A stretch of 64,000 nucleotides of DNA from Bacillus sp. FJAT-25509 (GTDB taxonomy: Bacteria; Bacillota; Bacilli; Bacillales; Bacillaceae_G): positions 310,001 through 374,000 of the forward strand of contig NZ_LJIZ01000016.1 in NCBI RefSeq assembly GCF_001420605.1, written 5' to 3'. Both the position numbers and the translations under genes were made by a program. Below are positions 31,986-43,781 of the stretch, in pieces; position 1 is the stretch's first letter, and every line of letters starts with the position of its first letter. The notes beneath the pieces were generated by a model. That model worked only from the letters and a program-made list of their open reading frames with translations. It searched no databases and had not been told where the DNA came from.

Positions 31986-32019
31986 AAAACGGCCCTTAGC
32001 TATAGCCAAGGACCGTTTT
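31986..32019 (-). terminator. Hairpin after khpA
   Basis: A 15-bp stem with two mismatches (arms AAAACGG.CCTT.GC and GC.AAGG.CCGTTTT) just past the khpA stop. The tail on the minus strand is only weakly T-rich, so it may be a terminator or processing/stability stem. Confidence 0.7.
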
Positions 32020-32022
32020 ACA

Positions 32023-32262
32023 TTACTGAATATCTAAGTGAATACGTTTTGCGTGTTCATTACTCGCTGCATATACAACCGTACGAATCGCTTTAGCAAT
32101 TTTACCATGTTTGCCAATCACTCTACCAGCATCTTCAGGGTTTACCTGTAAATGAAAGAATAGATTGTTCTCATCTTCTTTAACTTGAAGTGAAATATCC
32201 TCTGGATGATCTACAAGACTTGAAACAATTGCATTTATGAGTGTATTCATCTTTTTTTCCAT
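32023..32262 (-). CDS. khpA: KH-domain RNA-binding protein KhpA (YlqC)
   Basis: Small RNA-binding protein of one KH domain, linked in other Gram-positives to cell elongation and sRNA biology. The GxxG loop is in VIGKHGKIAKAIRT. 79 residues from ATG 32262, or 75 from the ATG four codons on; neither start has a strong binding site. It begins 2 bp after rpsP, so it is likely co-translated. Confidence 0.92.
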   Translation of the reverse strand: MEKKMNTLINAIVSSLVDHPEDISLQVKEDENNLFFHLQVNPEDAGRVIGKHGKIAKAIRTVVYAASNEHAKRIHLDIQ

Positions 32263-32264
32263 AA

Positions 32265-32537
32265 TTACTTGCCGTTGCGAGCGTTGTGGAATTTCTCTAA
32301 GATACCAGCTTTAGAGAATAAGTTACGAACTGTATCAGATGGTTTAGCACCTGTTCCTAACCATTTTAATGCTGCTTCTTCGTTAATTTTGATTTCAGCT
32401 GGTTGAGCAACTGGATTGTAAGTTCCAATTTCCTCGATGAAACGTCCATCACGAGGAGAACGAGCGTCTGCTACTACTACACGGTAAAAAGGAGATTTTT
32501 TAGCTCCCATACGTTTTAAACGAATTTTAACTGCCAT
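32265..32537 (-). CDS. rpsP: 30S ribosomal protein S16
   Basis: 90 residues beginning [24 protein letters not shown], the family hallmark. Good AGGTGCT-type binding site upstream. Located between ffh and khpA, the conserved order. Confidence 0.98.
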   Translation of the reverse strand: MAVKIRLKRMGAKKSPFYRVVVADARSPRDGRFIEEIGTYNPVAQPAEIKINEEAALKWLGTGAKPSDTVRNLFSKAGILEKFHNARNGK

Positions 32538-32672
32538 TTTTAAAGCACCTCCGAAAATATTTACAACGATTTATATATTATCAAAAACCAATACTGTTTG
32601 TAAAGTAAAATTTCTTAACAGCATAATTTTTTATTAAATGATGTTTAAATGCTGGAAAATTATACAATTAGA

Positions 32673-34016
32673 TTAGAATAAGCCCGGAAATTTAAAACCT
32701 TTCTTCTTCCCTTTTTGCATACCGCCCATCATTTTCATCATTTTTTTCATTTCTTCAAACTGTTTTAATAAACGGTTTATTTCTTGTACAGGGCGACCAG
32801 AACCCTTAGCTATTCGCTTTCTGCGACTAGAGTTAATAATATCTGGTGTAAGCTTTTCCTGCTTTGTCATTGATTGAATAATTGCCTCTACATGAGCGAT
32901 TTGTTTATCGTCAATTTGCACATCATTCAATCCTTTAATTTTGTTTGCACCTGGCATCATTTTTAAAATATCACCAAGTGGTCCCATTTTTTTAACTTGA
33001 GAAAGTTGGTCTAAGAAATCATCTAAAGTAAAAGATGCATTTCTTAATTTTTGTTCCATTTCTTTTGCTTTTTCTTGGTCAACGTTTTCTTGTGCCTTTT
33101 CAATTAAAGTAAGCACATCACCCATTCCTAGAATACGTGATGCCATTCGTTCTGGATGGAACGGCTCAATTGCATCTAGTTTTTCACCAAGTCCAACAAA
33201 TTTAATTGGAGTATTCGTCACTGCACGAATTGATAAAGCTGCACCACCACGAGTATCGCCATCAAGCTTCGTCAATACGACTCCAGTTAAACCTAATTGA
33301 TCATTAAAGCTTTGTGCCACATTGACTGCGTCTTGTCCTGTCATTGCATCAACAACAAGGAAGATTTCTTCAGGTTTTGAAAGTTCTTTAATTTGTGCAA
33401 GTTCTTCCATTAAACCTTCGTCAATATGTAAACGACCTGCAGTATCAATTAGGACATAATCATGATGCTCATCCTTAGCGTGTTGAATCGCTTGTTTCGC
33501 AATTTCAACAGGACTTACTTGATCACCTAATGCAAATACAGGCAAATCTAATTGTTTACCTAATGTTTGAAGCTGTTTAATCGCGGCAGGACGATAAATA
33601 TCCGCTGCAACCAAAAGTGGCTTACGATTGTACTTTTTTCGAAGTAAATTCGCTAATTTACCTGTCGTTGTTGTTTTACCAGCACCTTGTAAACCAACCA
33701 TCATAATAACAGTCGGCGGGCGATTTGCAACAGCAATTTTGCTTTGTTCTCCACCCATTAAAGCTGTTAGTTCTTCTTGAACTACTTTTACAACATGTTG
33801 ACCAGGCGTTAAGCTTTGTAATACTTCTTGTCCTACTGCACGTTCAGAAACACGTTTCACAAAATCTTTAACAACTTTAAAGTTAACATCCGCCTCAAGT
33901 AAAGCAAGACGTACTTCTCTCATCATTTCCTTGACATCAGATTCAGATACTTTACCTTTGCCTCGAACCTTTTGTAATGTCTTTTGAAGTCGGTCGGCTA
34001 ATCCTTCAAATGCCAT
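32673..34016 (-). CDS. ffh: Signal recognition particle protein Ffh
   Basis: SRP54 GTPase; with 4.5S/6S RNA it delivers nascent membrane proteins to FtsY. N domain, then the G domain with GLQGAGKTTTTGKL, DTAGRLHID and TKLDGD, then the methionine-rich M domain ending in a basic KGKKKGFKFPGLF tail. 447 residues. ylxM lies 16 bp upstream. Confidence 0.98.
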   Translation of the reverse strand: MAFEGLADRLQKTLQKVRGKGKVSESDVKEMMREVRLALLEADVNFKVVKDFVKRVSERAVGQEVLQSLTPGQHVVKVVQEELTALMGGEQSKIAVANRPPTVIMMVGLQGAGKTTTTGKLANLLRKKYNRKPLLVAADIYRPAAIKQLQTLGKQLDLPVFALGDQVSPVEIAKQAIQHAKDEHHDYVLIDTAGRLHIDEGLMEELAQIKELSKPEEIFLVVDAMTGQDAVNVAQSFNDQLGLTGVVLTKLDGDTRGGAALSIRAVTNTPIKFVGLGEKLDAIEPFHPERMASRILGMGDVLTLIEKAQENVDQEKAKEMEQKLRNASFTLDDFLDQLSQVKKMGPLGDILKMMPGANKIKGLNDVQIDDKQIAHVEAIIQSMTKQEKLTPDIINSSRRKRIAKGSGRPVQEINRLLKQFEEMKKMMKMMGGMQKGKKKGFKFPGLF

Positions 34017-34032
34017 AAAACCGTCCTCCTTA

Positions 34033-34380
34033 TTATTCTAATTTCTCTAACGCATCGATTACTCGAAGAAACTCGTCATCTACAACTTTACCTGTTTTGG
34101 TATAAGTTTTCAAATTATTTAAAAGTTCATTTCGTTGTTGAAATTTTTTTAGAAGTAATAATTTCTCTTCATATTCTTCTAACATAGCTTCAGTACGTTT
34201 TATATTATCATAAACCGCCTGTCTACTTATGCTAAACTCTTCCGCAATCTCACCTAAAGAATAGTCATCCAAATAATATAATGACATATAGCTTTGTTGT
34301 TTAGGAGTTAAAAGAGAATGATAAAAATCATATAGATAATTGATTCTCATCGTCTTATCTAACATTGTATGATCTGCCAA
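34033..34380 (-). CDS. ylxM: SRP-associated helix-turn-helix protein YlxM
   Basis: Small regulator of the UPF0122 family that associates with the SRP genes. A sigma-70 region 4-like helix-turn-helix is visible ([22 protein letters not shown]). The start at TTG 34380 follows AAAGGAG at 8-9 nt and gives 115 residues; GTG at 34389 would overlap that site. Confidence 0.92.
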   Translation of the reverse strand: MADHTMLDKTMRINYLYDFYHSLLTPKQQSYMSLYYLDDYSLGEIAEEFSISRQAVYDNIKRTEAMLEEYEEKLLLLKKFQQRNELLNNLKTYTKTGKVVDDEFLRVIDALEKLE

Positions 34381-34512
34381 AACTATCACTCCTTTGTTAA
34401 GTGAATTGCCTTTACATATGCTAGTTTACCTAATACACAAATATCTGTCAAGTTTTTTACTTGACGATAAAATAAAAATTAAACCGTTGTTTCTTCGCAC
34501 AATTTAAAAAAA

Positions 34513-34544
34513 GTGGATATGTCATTCAATTTAAACATATCCAC
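34513..34544 (-). terminator. Rho-independent terminator after ftsY
   Basis: A perfect 10-bp stem (GTGGATATGT / ACATATCCAC) with T7 on the minus strand, about 20 bp past the ftsY stop. It separates smc-ftsY from ylxM-ffh. Confidence 0.92.
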
Positions 34545-34564
34545 GTCATTTCATAATTTTTGAA

Positions 34565-35557
34565 TTATGCTTCTTTATTCATTAAATCTCCAAATAGACC
34601 ATATACAAATTGTTCTGCTTGGAATGGTTGTAGGTCGTCCATTTTTTCTCCAAGGCCGACGAATTTTACTGGTACTTTTAGTTCATTTCGGATTGCTAAA
34701 ACAATACCACCTTTAGCCGTTCCGTCTAGTTTCGTTAAGACGATACCAGAGACATTTGTTGCTTCGGAGAAGGTTTTTGCTTGAACAAGACCATTTTGGC
34801 CAGTTGTTGCATCAATTACTAGCAGTACTTCGTGTGGTGCACCAGGTACTTCTCTAGCAATGACATTGCGTACTTTTTCAAGTTCTTTCATTAAGTTTAC
34901 TTTATTTTGTAGACGGCCAGCTGTGTCACAAAGTAAAACATCTACTTTACGAGCTTTTGCAGCTTGAACCGCATCAAACATTACTGCAGCTGGGTCTGAA
35001 CCTTCACCTTGTTTAATTGTATCAACACCAACACGTTCTCCCCAAACTTCTAATTGATCAATAGCTCCCGCTCTAAATGTGTCTCCAGCAGCAAGTAGTA
35101 CTTTTTTACCTTCAGTTTTTAGTTTATGCGCGATTTTACCAATTGAAGTTGTTTTTCCTACACCGTTAACTCCAACGAATAAAACAACTGTTAAGCCATC
35201 AGGATTTAAATTTAACTCAAATGAATCATCAGTTAAATCATCACCTTTATACAAATCAACTAGTTTTTCAGAAATAACTTCTTGTACACCTTTTGGATCT
35301 TGAATATTTTTTCGTTTAACTTCAGTTTTCAAGTCCTCTACTAGTTCCATTACTGTGTTTACACCAACATCAGCCATAATTAGAATTTCTTCAAGTTCTT
35401 CAAAAAAATCTTCATCTACTTTACGGTATCTAGCAAATAAATCGTTTAACCCTTCTGTAAGGTTATTTCTAGATTTCTCTAATCCAGTTTTAAATTTTTG
35501 AGTTACTGACTCAGTTTGTTTTGAGATTGTTTCTTTTAATTTCTTAAAAAAGCTCAT
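34565..35557 (-). CDS. ftsY: SRP receptor FtsY
   Basis: Membrane-associated SRP GTPase. NG domain with [26 protein letters not shown] and [10 protein letters not shown]; short charged N-terminus without the long acidic A domain of E. coli. 330 residues. 14 bp after smc. Confidence 0.98.
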   Translation of the reverse strand: MSFFKKLKETISKQTESVTQKFKTGLEKSRNNLTEGLNDLFARYRKVDEDFFEELEEILIMADVGVNTVMELVEDLKTEVKRKNIQDPKGVQEVISEKLVDLYKGDDLTDDSFELNLNPDGLTVVLFVGVNGVGKTTSIGKIAHKLKTEGKKVLLAAGDTFRAGAIDQLEVWGERVGVDTIKQGEGSDPAAVMFDAVQAAKARKVDVLLCDTAGRLQNKVNLMKELEKVRNVIAREVPGAPHEVLLVIDATTGQNGLVQAKTFSEATNVSGIVLTKLDGTAKGGIVLAIRNELKVPVKFVGLGEKMDDLQPFQAEQFVYGLFGDLMNKEA

Positions 35558-35571
35558 AATTTCAATCCTTT

Positions 35572-38500
35572 CTAATTACCATTCGATAATAATGCTTCGC
35601 CTTCATCCAAACGAACTGATACTAGCGTAGAAACTCCATATTCTTGCATTGTTACACCGTATAATACATCACATTCTTCCATTGTACCTTTACGGTGTGT
35701 AATAACAATAAATTGAGTTTGTTCACTAAAATATTTTAAGAATTTTGCAAATCGAGCTACATTGGCCTCATCTAGTGCAGCTTCAACCTCATCAAGTACA
35801 CAGAACGGTACTGGACGTACTTGTAAAATAGCAAAAAGTAGTGCGATTGCCGTAAGCGCACGTTCCCCTCCTGATAATAAGCCTAAATTTTGTAGCTTTT
35901 TACCTGGTGGCTGTGCAACAATATCGACACCTGTTAACAATAAATTTTCCTCATCCGTTAGAACTAAATCAGCTCTTCCTCCACCAAACAACTGAGTAAA
36001 GACGACTTGGAATTTTTCACGAATTGCACTAAAACTCGTTTCGAAACGTTTTGTCATTTCTTCATCCATCTCACTAATTACATTGTAAAGTGTGATTTTT
36101 GCTTCATTTAAATCAGTTCTTTGTTCTTGAAGAAAATCATGACGTTCAGATACTCGTTCATACTCATCAATTGCACCAATATTTACAGTTCCTAATTCCT
36201 CAATTGAAAGCTTTAATAGTTTAACTCGTTTCCTTGCATCATCAACGGTCATTTCTAGAGTATATTTCATTTTTGCTGCTTCGTAAGTAGTCATATACTT
36301 CACATTCAGTTGTTCTAGACGATTTTCAAGCTCTACATCAAGTCGATTACTATTTACTTCTTGTTGTTTTAGTAAATCAGATAGCGACTTGTATTGACGT
36401 TGCTTTTCGCGTAATGATTGGGCATAATCTTCGAGCTCCGTTTGATAAGTAATTCGTTGCTCTCGACGTTTAGAAATAATTTCCGTCGTTTTTGAAAATT
36501 CAATTCGAGTATCCGAAATTATTTTCTCGAGCTCTTCCTTACCATTTTCATTCGTCATAAGTTCACTTGATAAGAAAATTATTTTTTCCTTCGTTTCTTC
36601 AAGAATTTGCTTTTGTTTTATAGAATTCTCTACAAACTGGCGAATTCGTTCGTTACTATAACTTAACTTTTGCTCTTCTTGTGCTAGAGAAATTTTCAGA
36701 CTAGTTAACTTCGATTGTAATTCATCTTTAATTTCTTTTTGATTTAGTTTCCGTTCAGTTAATTCATTGATCTTCTGTTCTTTTGAAATTATCTCATTTT
36801 TCACATTAGCATTTAACGACGATAATTCCTCTAGACGATCTTTAACCTTTAGTAAATCACTTGCTGAACTTCCCATTTCTAAATCATAAATTGCTAAAGC
36901 ATCGTTAATATTTTTTTCTTCAAATTCGATACTTTTTAGTTGTTCCATAATTGAAACAATTATTTGCTTAACCTTTTCAATTTCCTCATTTATTGTTTGA
37001 GCTTTAGAAGAACTTTCTAGATTTGTCGCTTTAAGAGTATGAACCTCACTCTCAAGCAAGTTAGTCTTTTCTTGCATATCTTTTAGCTTTACAGTGATTT
37101 CCTCTAACTCTCGCTGTCTTCCAATAAGTGAAGAATTCGTAGTTCGAACAGCCCCACCAGTCATCGCTCCACCAGGATTAACTACATCACCTTCAAGCGT
37201 GACAAAGCGATAGCGATGTCCAACGAGTTTAGCCAGTTCATTAGCACCTTTTAAATCTTGTGCGATTAAAACAGTTCCAAGTATGTTTTGAATCACTTGT
37301 TCATACTCGCTTGAATAACTAACAAGGGATGATGCAACTCCAATAAATGAAGGATTTCTTTTTAATCCTTCAATAACATTAGCTGGTACAAAACGAGCTT
37401 TAACAATATTCATAGGTAAAAATGTAGCTCGGCCTAGTCGTTGCTGCTTTAAAAATTGAATTGCTCTTCTAGCATGCTCGTCATTTTCAACAACAATTTG
37501 TTGTGTAGCTGCACCTAGTGCAATTTCAATCGCAATTTCGTATTGTTTGTTTGTTGTAATTAGTTCAGCAATTGCACCTTTAATACCTTCTAGTCTTGTG
37601 CCTCTTGCTTTCAATATTTCTTTAACACCTTGATTAAAACCAGCAAAATCTTCTTGAAGTTCTTCAAGTGTTTCTTTTCTTGATTTTGTTTGTTGAATAA
37701 ACTGATAAGCTTTATTTAGTAATTCTTCTTTTTCCTTTAAAACTGTTGAAGTTTCATCAAGCTGCTTATTCAGCGTTTCAAATTTAACATTTAACTCATT
37801 AAATGTTAAATCAAATTGTTCTTTCTCATTAAGCAATTCAGTTTTTCTATTCTGTAATTGCTCTCTTTGACGAATGTATTTTTCATTTTCTAAATCTAAT
37901 CGACTTGATTTAACTGAGTATTGTTGACTTTGCTTTTCAAGCATCGTTTTTTCATTTTTAATCGATGCTTGATTATTTAATAGCTCAATATAATCAGATT
38001 TTATTAATTCGATTTGTTCTTCAATATCACCCTCATAAGATATAATCTCATTTTGGATCTCAACAATATTAGTTTTCGTTTTGTTTACATTTTGACGAGA
38101 ACATTTTTCTTGTTCTTTTTCTGCTTCGATTAATTGATTCGTCTCGTTTATTTGTTCAGTAACTTCATCAACTTGTTTTCTTAATTGTTCAGATTGAGTT
38201 GAAGTATTTCTTTTTCGCTCCTTCATTAGTTCTTTCTGACCTTCATATTTTTCCAAGTTCTTCGTAACGGTTAATAAAACTTGCTGCAATTGATCAATTG
38301 ATTCATCTAATGCATTTAATTTCTCTTGTAATTCGTGTTGTTTTGATTCTTCAGTCGAAATCTCTGTCGATAACGAAATTTCTAAATCAGAGTTTTGGGC
38401 AACTTCTTGTTTAAGCTCCTCCCATTTCTGGTGAAGCGATTCAATTTCGTATACTAATAGAGCTGCCTCAACCTTTTCTAGCTCATCTCTATGTTCTATG

Positions 38501-39144
38501 TATTCCTTTGCAATTGAAGCTTGCATTCTTAATGGTTCAATTTGCGAGCTTAGTTCAAATAAAATATCATCAACTCGGTTTAAGTTTTCTTGTGTTTCGA
38601 ATAATTTTGCTTCAGCCTTTTTCTTTCGGTTTTTATACTTTAATACTCCAGCTGCTTCTTCAAAAATTCCTCTTCGTTCTTCTGGCTTACTGCTTAATAT
38701 TTCTTCAACCTTCCCTTGAGAAATAATAGAGAATGCCTCTCTTCCGAGTCCAGAATCCATAAATAAATCAACTATATCTTTTAACCGACAAGATTGTTTA
38801 TTAATATAAAAATCACTATCTCCAGAACGGTAAACACGTCTAGTTACACTTACTTCATTATACTCAAGTGGTAATTGTTGATCTTCATTATCTAATGTCA
38901 GTGTAACTTCTGCATAATTTAAAGGTTTTCTTCCTTCACTACCAGCAAAAATAATATCCTCCATCTTCGCTCCTCGTAGTGATTTGACTGACTGTTCTCC
39001 TAGTACCCATCTAATGGCATCAGTAATATTACTTTTACCGCTTCCATTTGGTCCTACAACTGCTGTAACACCTTTTACAAAATCTATATTAACTCGCTGA
39101 GCGAATGATTTAAATCCAATTATATCTAGTCGTTTGAGGAACAA
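35572..39144 (-). CDS. smc: Chromosome segregation SMC ATPase
   Basis: Condensin subunit that compacts and separates sister chromosomes with ScpA/ScpB. Walker [10 protein letters not shown] near residue 33; two long coiled coils around a hinge (about residues 515-660, with [10 protein letters not shown]); C-terminal signature [15 protein letters not shown] and Walker [14 protein letters not shown]. 1190 residues, full length. Confidence 0.98.
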   Translation of the reverse strand: MFLKRLDIIGFKSFAQRVNIDFVKGVTAVVGPNGSGKSNITDAIRWVLGEQSVKSLRGAKMEDIIFAGSEGRKPLNYAEVTLTLDNEDQQLPLEYNEVSVTRRVYRSGDSDFYINKQSCRLKDIVDLFMDSGLGREAFSIISQGKVEEILSSKPEERRGIFEEAAGVLKYKNRKKKAEAKLFETQENLNRVDDILFELSSQIEPLRMQASIAKEYIEHRDELEKVEAALLVYEIESLHQKWEELKQEVAQNSDLEISLSTEISTEESKQHELQEKLNALDESIDQLQQVLLTVTKNLEKYEGQKELMKERKRNTSTQSEQLRKQVDEVTEQINETNQLIEAEKEQEKCSRQNVNKTKTNIVEIQNEIISYEGDIEEQIELIKSDYIELLNNQASIKNEKTMLEKQSQQYSVKSSRLDLENEKYIRQREQLQNRKTELLNEKEQFDLTFNELNVKFETLNKQLDETSTVLKEKEELLNKAYQFIQQTKSRKETLEELQEDFAGFNQGVKEILKARGTRLEGIKGAIAELITTNKQYEIAIEIALGAATQQIVVENDEHARRAIQFLKQQRLGRATFLPMNIVKARFVPANVIEGLKRNPSFIGVASSLVSYSSEYEQVIQNILGTVLIAQDLKGANELAKLVGHRYRFVTLEGDVVNPGGAMTGGAVRTTNSSLIGRQRELEEITVKLKDMQEKTNLLESEVHTLKATNLESSSKAQTINEEIEKVKQIIVSIMEQLKSIEFEEKNINDALAIYDLEMGSSASDLLKVKDRLEELSSLNANVKNEIISKEQKINELTERKLNQKEIKDELQSKLTSLKISLAQEEQKLSYSNERIRQFVENSIKQKQILEETKEKIIFLSSELMTNENGKEELEKIISDTRIEFSKTTEIISKRREQRITYQTELEDYAQSLREKQRQYKSLSDLLKQQEVNSNRLDVELENRLEQLNVKYMTTYEAAKMKYTLEMTVDDARKRVKLLKLSIEELGTVNIGAIDEYERVSERHDFLQEQRTDLNEAKITLYNVISEMDEEMTKRFETSFSAIREKFQVVFTQLFGGGRADLVLTDEENLLLTGVDIVAQPPGKKLQNLGLLSGGERALTAIALLFAILQVRPVPFCVLDEVEAALDEANVARFAKFLKYFSEQTQFIVITHRKGTMEECDVLYGVTMQEYGVSTLVSVRLDEGEALLSNGN

Positions 39145-39182
39145 CTGAATTCCCCCTTTTTTGATTTAATTATATACACAAA

Positions 39183-39206
39183 AACTCCCCCATAAAAGGG
39201 GGAATT
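39183..39206 (-). terminator. Rho-independent terminator between rnc and smc
   Basis: A 9-bp stem (AACTCCCCC / GGGGGAATT, one G-T pair) followed by TTTTTG on the minus strand, about 50 bp past the rnc stop. Confidence 0.8.
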
Positions 39207-39257
39207 CGTCATTTTTATCGATTATCCGACAAGTTTCTACTAGATTTTTTACTTAAT

Positions 39258-40013
39258 CTATTTACTTGACTCTTTTAATTTTAATAATGCTTCTTTAGCT
39301 GCTTGTTGCTCTGCTTCTTTCTTAGATCTACCACTACCGATTCCTAATGTTTCACCATTTAATAATACTTTTGAAACAAATTCTCGGTTATGAGCTGGTC
39401 CTTTTTCTTGAAGTATTTTATACTCAATTGAACCTGTGGAGTCTCTTTGTACAAACTCTTGTAACTGACTTTTAAAATCCATCACATGCGAAAAAGCACC
39501 ATCGTTTATTTTTGGGAATATATGAAGAGATAAGAAGTTAATAACTGTTTGTAATCCTTGGTCCAAATATAATGATCCAATGAATGCTTCAAAAACATCC
39601 GCAAGTAGTGCTGGACGTGTTCGACCACCTGTCATTTCTTCCCCGCGACCAAGTAATATATATCGACCAAAATCTAACTCATGCGCAAATTTCACAAGTG
39701 ATGGTTCACAAACGATTGCGGCACGTAATTTTGTTAACTCGCCTTCACTCATTGTGATATATTTTTGAAATAAATATTGTGAAACGGTAAGCTCTAAAAC
39801 AGCATCCCCTAAATATTCTAATCTCTCATTATCTTCATATGGTTTTTTACGATGCTCATTCACATAGGATGAATGTGTAAACGCTTGAATTAGCAAGCCC
39901 TCATTATTAAACATAATATTTATTTGTTTTTGTAATTTTACAAAATTCTCTTTTTCAACATCAGAAAGTTTAAATTCTCTTACTCTTCTTGAATGCGGCA
40001 TATTTACCTCCAA
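39258..40013 (-). CDS. rnc: Ribonuclease III
   Basis: Double-strand-specific endoribonuclease for rRNA processing and small-RNA turnover. The catalytic signature [14 protein letters not shown] and the second acidic cluster ([15 protein letters not shown]) are present, followed by a C-terminal dsRNA-binding domain with [14 protein letters not shown]. 251 residues from ATG 40013 near a GGAGG site. Confidence 0.97.
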   Translation of the reverse strand: MEVNMPHSRRVREFKLSDVEKENFVKLQKQINIMFNNEGLLIQAFTHSSYVNEHRKKPYEDNERLEYLGDAVLELTVSQYLFQKYITMSEGELTKLRAAIVCEPSLVKFAHELDFGRYILLGRGEEMTGGRTRPALLADVFEAFIGSLYLDQGLQTVINFLSLHIFPKINDGAFSHVMDFKSQLQEFVQRDSTGSIEYKILQEKGPAHNREFVSKVLLNGETLGIGSGRSKKEAEQQAAKEALLKLKESSK

Positions 40014-40062
40014 CTAAAAAGCAGTTTGATATGCTGCTAAACCTACTAGTCAAGAAAATGAT

Positions 40063-40095
40063 GAGAAGTCCCGTATAAAATACGGGACTTTTCTC
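40063..40095 (-). terminator. Hairpin between acpP and rnc
   Basis: A long stem (arms GAGAAGTCCCGTAT and ATACGGGACTTTTCTC, minor bulge) right after the acpP stop. It has little T tail on the minus strand, so termination may be partial and rnc could be read through. Confidence 0.7.
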
Positions 40096-40096
40096 A

Positions 40097-40330
40097 TTAC
40101 ATGTTGCTCTCTATGTAGTTCACAACATCACCAACTGTGACGATTTTTTCAGCATCTTCGTCAGAAATTTCTAATTCAAACTCATCTTCTAATTGCATTA
40201 CTAATTCAACTACGTCTAATGAGTCTGCATCTAAATCTTCTTTGAAACGGCTTGTAATTTGGATCTCAGATTCTTCTACACCTAAACGGTCAACAATAAT
40301 CTTTGATACGCGCTCTAATACATCTTGCAT
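40097..40330 (-). CDS. acpP: Acyl carrier protein
   Basis: Carries growing fatty acyl chains on a 4'-phosphopantetheine arm. The attachment serine is in [10 protein letters not shown] (Ser37). 77 acidic residues, as in B. subtilis AcpA. Last gene of the fapR-plsX-fabD-fabG-acpP unit. Confidence 0.98.
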   Translation of the reverse strand: MQDVLERVSKIIVDRLGVEESEIQITSRFKEDLDADSLDVVELVMQLEDEFELEISDEDAEKIVTVGDVVNYIESNM

Positions 40331-40397
40331 TATTATTCACCTCCCCCCAAAGATTGTCTACTTATGCATTATACATAAAAATTTGGCAAACGCCAAA

Positions 40398-41141
40398 CTA
40401 ATTCATTACAAGTCCACCATCAACATTGATTGTTTGTCCAGTAATGTATCTACTTGCATCCATTGCTAAGAATACTACTGCGTTTGCAATATCTTCTGGT
40501 TGACCAAAAGATTGCAATGGAATATTAGATAACATTTGCGTTCTAATTTGCTCATTTAATTCATTTGTCATATCAGTTTCAATAAAACCAGGCGCAATTG
40601 CATTAACTGTAATATTTCTAGTAGCTAATTCCTTTGCTGCTGTTTTTGTTAAACCTAATACGCCAGCTTTTGCAGCTACATAGTTCATTTGTCCTGGATT
40701 ACCAATTTGTCCAACAACTGAACTAATATTAATGATGCGGCCATTACGTTGACGAGTCATAAACTTCGCTGCTGCTTTGATACAATTGAATACGCCTTTT
40801 AAGTTTGTATCAATTACATCATCCCAATCAGCATCTTTCATGCGTAATAAAAGACCATCTCTTGTAATACCTGCGTTGTTTACTAGTATATCAATACTAC
40901 CAAATTCATCAACAGTATTTTTTACTAAAGCTGCAACTTCTTCACCATTTGATACATTTGCTTTATAGCAAATCGCTTTAACTCCAAGAGCTGTAATTTC
41001 TTCTACAACTTTAAGAGCAGCCGCTTCATTCCCAGAATAATTAACAACTACATTCGCACCATTTTTAGCTAAAGTTAATGCGATTGCTCGTCCGATACCG
41101 CGAGATCCACCTGTAACTAATGCAACTTTACCATTTAGCAT
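40398..41141 (-). CDS. fabG: 3-oxoacyl-[acyl-carrier-protein] reductase
   Basis: NADPH-dependent short-chain dehydrogenase of fatty acid elongation. [12 protein letters not shown] binds cofactor, NNAGI follows, and the catalytic Ser, Tyr and Lys lie in NISSVVG and MNYVAAKAG. The start at 41141 overlaps the fabD stop by 7 bp and gives 247 residues; the binding site GGGAGG lies inside the fabD end. Confidence 0.97.
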   Translation of the reverse strand: MLNGKVALVTGGSRGIGRAIALTLAKNGANVVVNYSGNEAAALKVVEEITALGVKAICYKANVSNGEEVAALVKNTVDEFGSIDILVNNAGITRDGLLLRMKDADWDDVIDTNLKGVFNCIKAAAKFMTRQRNGRIINISSVVGQIGNPGQMNYVAAKAGVLGLTKTAAKELATRNITVNAIAPGFIETDMTNELNEQIRTQMLSNIPLQSFGQPEDIANAVVFLAMDASRYITGQTINVDGGLVMN

Positions 41142-42085
41142 GATTTTATTTCCTCCCACTCATTTAAAAATTGGTTTAATGTTTCAACATCATAAACATT
41201 TACTAATTTTGATGATGGAGAGATTGCTTTTACTAATCCAGTTAAAACTTTACCAGGACCAATTTCAACGAATGTATCAACACCAAGGTCAACTAATTCT
41301 TGAATAGATTGGTTCCATTTTACCGGAGAATATAATTGATTAACTAATAATTCTTTAATTTCATTTGCATCTGTAACAACTTTAGCAGTAACATTTGAAA
41401 TTAATGGTGTTACACAATCATTTACATTAATTTTACCAAGCTCATTTTGGAATTCTTCGCTTGCAGGTTTCATTAAAGATGAGTGGAATGGACCACTTAC
41501 TTTTAAAGGTAATACACGTTTAGCTCCAGCTTCTTTTAGTAAGCCAGAAGCAATTTGTACACCTTCTGCATCTCCAGTAATAACCACTTGTGTAGGAGAA
41601 TTATAGTTCGCAATACCTACAGAATGACCATTTTTATTTACTTCAGAAATAACTTCTTCAATTTTTTCTGGAGCTAAAAATAATACAGCTGCCATTGCAC
41701 CTTGTCCTACTGGTACTGCTTGCTCCATTAATTGACCGCGTTTATGTACTAATTTAACACCGTCTTCAAATGAAATGCTGTTTGCTGCTACAAGCGCTGT
41801 AAACTCACCTAAACTATGACCAGCGACAAAGTCTGGTTTAATTCCAGCTGCTTTAATCTTCTCAAGCATAGCAATTGAAGTTGTTAAGATTGCTGGCTGT
41901 GCATGATATGTAGCAGTTAACTCTTCATCAGTTCCATTGAAAATAATTTCAGAAAGACTAAAACCAATTTGTTCGTTAGCAGTTTCAAAAATAGATCCAC
42001 ATTCATTATAGCTCTCAGCTAAATCTTTACCCATTCCAACTTTTTGTGATCCTTGTCCAGGAAAAATAAACGCCACTTTACCCAT
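41135..42085 (-). CDS. fabD: Malonyl CoA-acyl carrier protein transacylase
   Basis: Transfers malonyl from CoA to [15 protein letters not shown] at the N-terminus, nucleophile serine in GHSLGEF. The start at 42085 follows AAGGGGG at 7-8 nt and gives 316 residues. Thirteen bases separate it from plsX. Confidence 0.97.
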   Translation of the reverse strand: MGKVAFIFPGQGSQKVGMGKDLAESYNECGSIFETANEQIGFSLSEIIFNGTDEELTATYHAQPAILTTSIAMLEKIKAAGIKPDFVAGHSLGEFTALVAANSISFEDGVKLVHKRGQLMEQAVPVGQGAMAAVLFLAPEKIEEVISEVNKNGHSVGIANYNSPTQVVITGDAEGVQIASGLLKEAGAKRVLPLKVSGPFHSSLMKPASEEFQNELGKINVNDCVTPLISNVTAKVVTDANEIKELLVNQLYSPVKWNQSIQELVDLGVDTFVEIGPGKVLTGLVKAISPSSKLVNVYDVETLNQFLNEWEEIKSC

Positions 42086-42098
42086 TGGAGTGACCCCC

Positions 42099-43094
42099 TT
42101 ATGCATTTGATTCGATTTTCTCCATGTGATCACTTACTAGTTTTACAACATTATGTTCAACCATCGTTTGAGTTTGCTTAATTGCACTAAAAATCCCCAT
42201 CGCATCAGAACTTCCATGAGCCTTAATGACAGGTGATTTCAAGCCAAATAACGCTGCTCCACCATACTCAGAGTAATCCATTTTCTTTTTTACACCTTTT
42301 AAGTTTGGTTTTAATACAGCTGCTGCAAGCTTTGATGTGAAATTAGTAAGCATCGCATCTTTAATTAATGAAAACATTGCAAGTGCAGTACCTTCAATAG
42401 CTTTTAAAGCTACATTTCCAGTATACCCGTCTGTAACTACTACATCTGCTACTGAGTTCATTAAGTCTCTAGCTTCAACATTTCCTATAAAATTCAAATT
42501 ACTTTCTTTTAGTAATTGGAATGTTTGTTTAGCAAGTTCATTACCTTTTTTATCTTCCGTACCGACATTTAGTAATCCAACAGTCGGATTATGTATACTT
42601 CTAACCTTTTCGGCATATACAGATCCCATTATTGCATATTGAAGTAAATGGTTTGCTTTTGCATCAACATTAGCACCTACATCAAGAAATACAAAGCCTT
42701 TGCCATCTAAAGTAGGCATCGTAGGTGAAAGTGCAGGTCGTTCTACACCTTCCATTCGACCAACGACTAATAAGCCCGCTGTCATCAATGCTCCAGTGTT
42801 TCCCGCAGAAATACATGCATCGGCATTGCCTTCTTTTACTTGGTTTGCCATTAAGACCATAGAAGCATTCTTTTTTCTTCTAACCGCTCTAACTGGTTCT
42901 TCAGTTCCTTCAATTACTTCATCTGTATGGATAATCGTTATATTTTTATCATTCGTTAAGAATGGTTTAATTTTTGATTCATCACCAATTAAAGTAATAT
43001 GTATATCATTTAATTTTTCAACTGCAAGCATCGCACCTTCAACGATAGCTTTTGGGGCATGATCTCCACCCATTGCATCGATCGCTAATTTCAT
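42099..43094 (-). CDS. plsX: Phosphate acyltransferase PlsX
   Basis: Makes acyl-phosphate from acyl-ACP, the first step of phosphatidic acid synthesis with Pls[18 protein letters not shown] is the family N-terminus; [12 protein letters not shown] is conserved. The ATG at 43094 with upstream AGGAAGTGA gives 331 residues. It follows fapR by 12 bp. Confidence 0.97.
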   Translation of the reverse strand: MKLAIDAMGGDHAPKAIVEGAMLAVEKLNDIHITLIGDESKIKPFLTNDKNITIIHTDEVIEGTEEPVRAVRRKKNASMVLMANQVKEGNADACISAGNTGALMTAGLLVVGRMEGVERPALSPTMPTLDGKGFVFLDVGANVDAKANHLLQYAIMGSVYAEKVRSIHNPTVGLLNVGTEDKKGNELAKQTFQLLKESNLNFIGNVEARDLMNSVADVVVTDGYTGNVALKAIEGTALAMFSLIKDAMLTNFTSKLAAAVLKPNLKGVKKKMDYSEYGGAALFGLKSPVIKAHGSSDAMGIFSAIKQTQTMVEHNVVKLVSDHMEKIESNA

Positions 43095-43106
43095 CTTGTT
43101 CACTTC

Positions 43107-43673
43107 CTATTCTTCAATACTTCGGTGGTACATTTCGAACAAGCCATGGAATACATGTTCTTTTTCAACATAGCCATTGATATCAACTGTAGTACGCCTC
43201 GGATCTCCTTTTTGCGGTAAAACCTTTGCCTTCGCAATTACTCGGTCATTTGTTCTTACAGGTTTAATAAAAACAAAATTGGATTTAGCTGTAAGAGCTA
43301 AATCATCATGAATAACTGCAACTGCTAAAGAATTAGCCTGGGCAAATAAGTGATGACCTCGGGCAATTCCATTTCTACTAAAAGTATGCTCTTCCTTAAC
43401 GTCAAATATAGAAATGGCACTTTCGTTTAAATGAATATCAATAACTTCACCGATTATTTCATCTACTGGTAGTGATTTTACATCTTCTAATTGCTGAGTG
43501 GCAACATTTTTGATGCGCTCTCTTAACTCAGGAATTGATAATTCAAGACGATCAAGACGAATAGTTTGTATGCTCACAGATAATTGATTAGCTAAATCTT
43601 CATCTGTAATAAACGGATTTTCTTTTATAATTTTTTTTAACAATTCATGACGATCTTTTTTATTTCTTCTCAT
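43107..43673 (-). CDS. fapR: Fatty acid and phospholipid synthesis repressor FapR
   Basis: Repressor released from DNA by malonyl-CoA. N-terminal helix-turn-helix ([21 protein letters not shown]) followed by a hot-dog fold effector domain (residues about 70-188; [20 protein letters not shown]). 188 residues. It heads the plsX-fabD-fabG-acpP unit, and two FapR-like boxes lie upstream, consistent with autoregulation. Confidence 0.97.
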   Translation of the reverse strand: MRRNKKDRHELLKKIIKENPFITDEDLANQLSVSIQTIRLDRLELSIPELRERIKNVATQQLEDVKSLPVDEIIGEVIDIHLNESAISIFDVKEEHTFSRNGIARGHHLFAQANSLAVAVIHDDLALTAKSNFVFIKPVRTNDRVIAKAKVLPQKGDPRRTTVDINGYVEKEHVFHGLFEMYHRSIEE

Positions 43674-43693
43674 ATTACATACCTCAACTACTA

Positions 43694-43712
43694 ATTTGTG
43701 ACCAGGTATTAA
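43694..43712 (-). promoter_or_regulatory. FapR-like box 2
   Basis: On the minus strand it reads TTAATACCTGGTCACAAAT; the left half and centre match the FapR operator pattern (TTAGTACCTGGTACTAAT, from memory) with one change, while the right half is diverged. About 20 bp before the fapR start. Confidence 0.45.
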
Positions 43713-43763
43713 ATACAGTTTATATTAAAAATCCACGTATTACAATAGTTTTTTGACAAACTT

Positions 43764-43781
43764 TTAATACCTAGTACTAAT
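43764..43781 (-). promoter_or_regulatory. FapR-like box 1
   Basis: ATTAGTACTAGGTATTAA on the minus strand, close to the palindromic FapR operator. It overlaps the recG stop region and lies about 90 bp before fapR, where a promoter would be expected. Confidence 0.65.
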
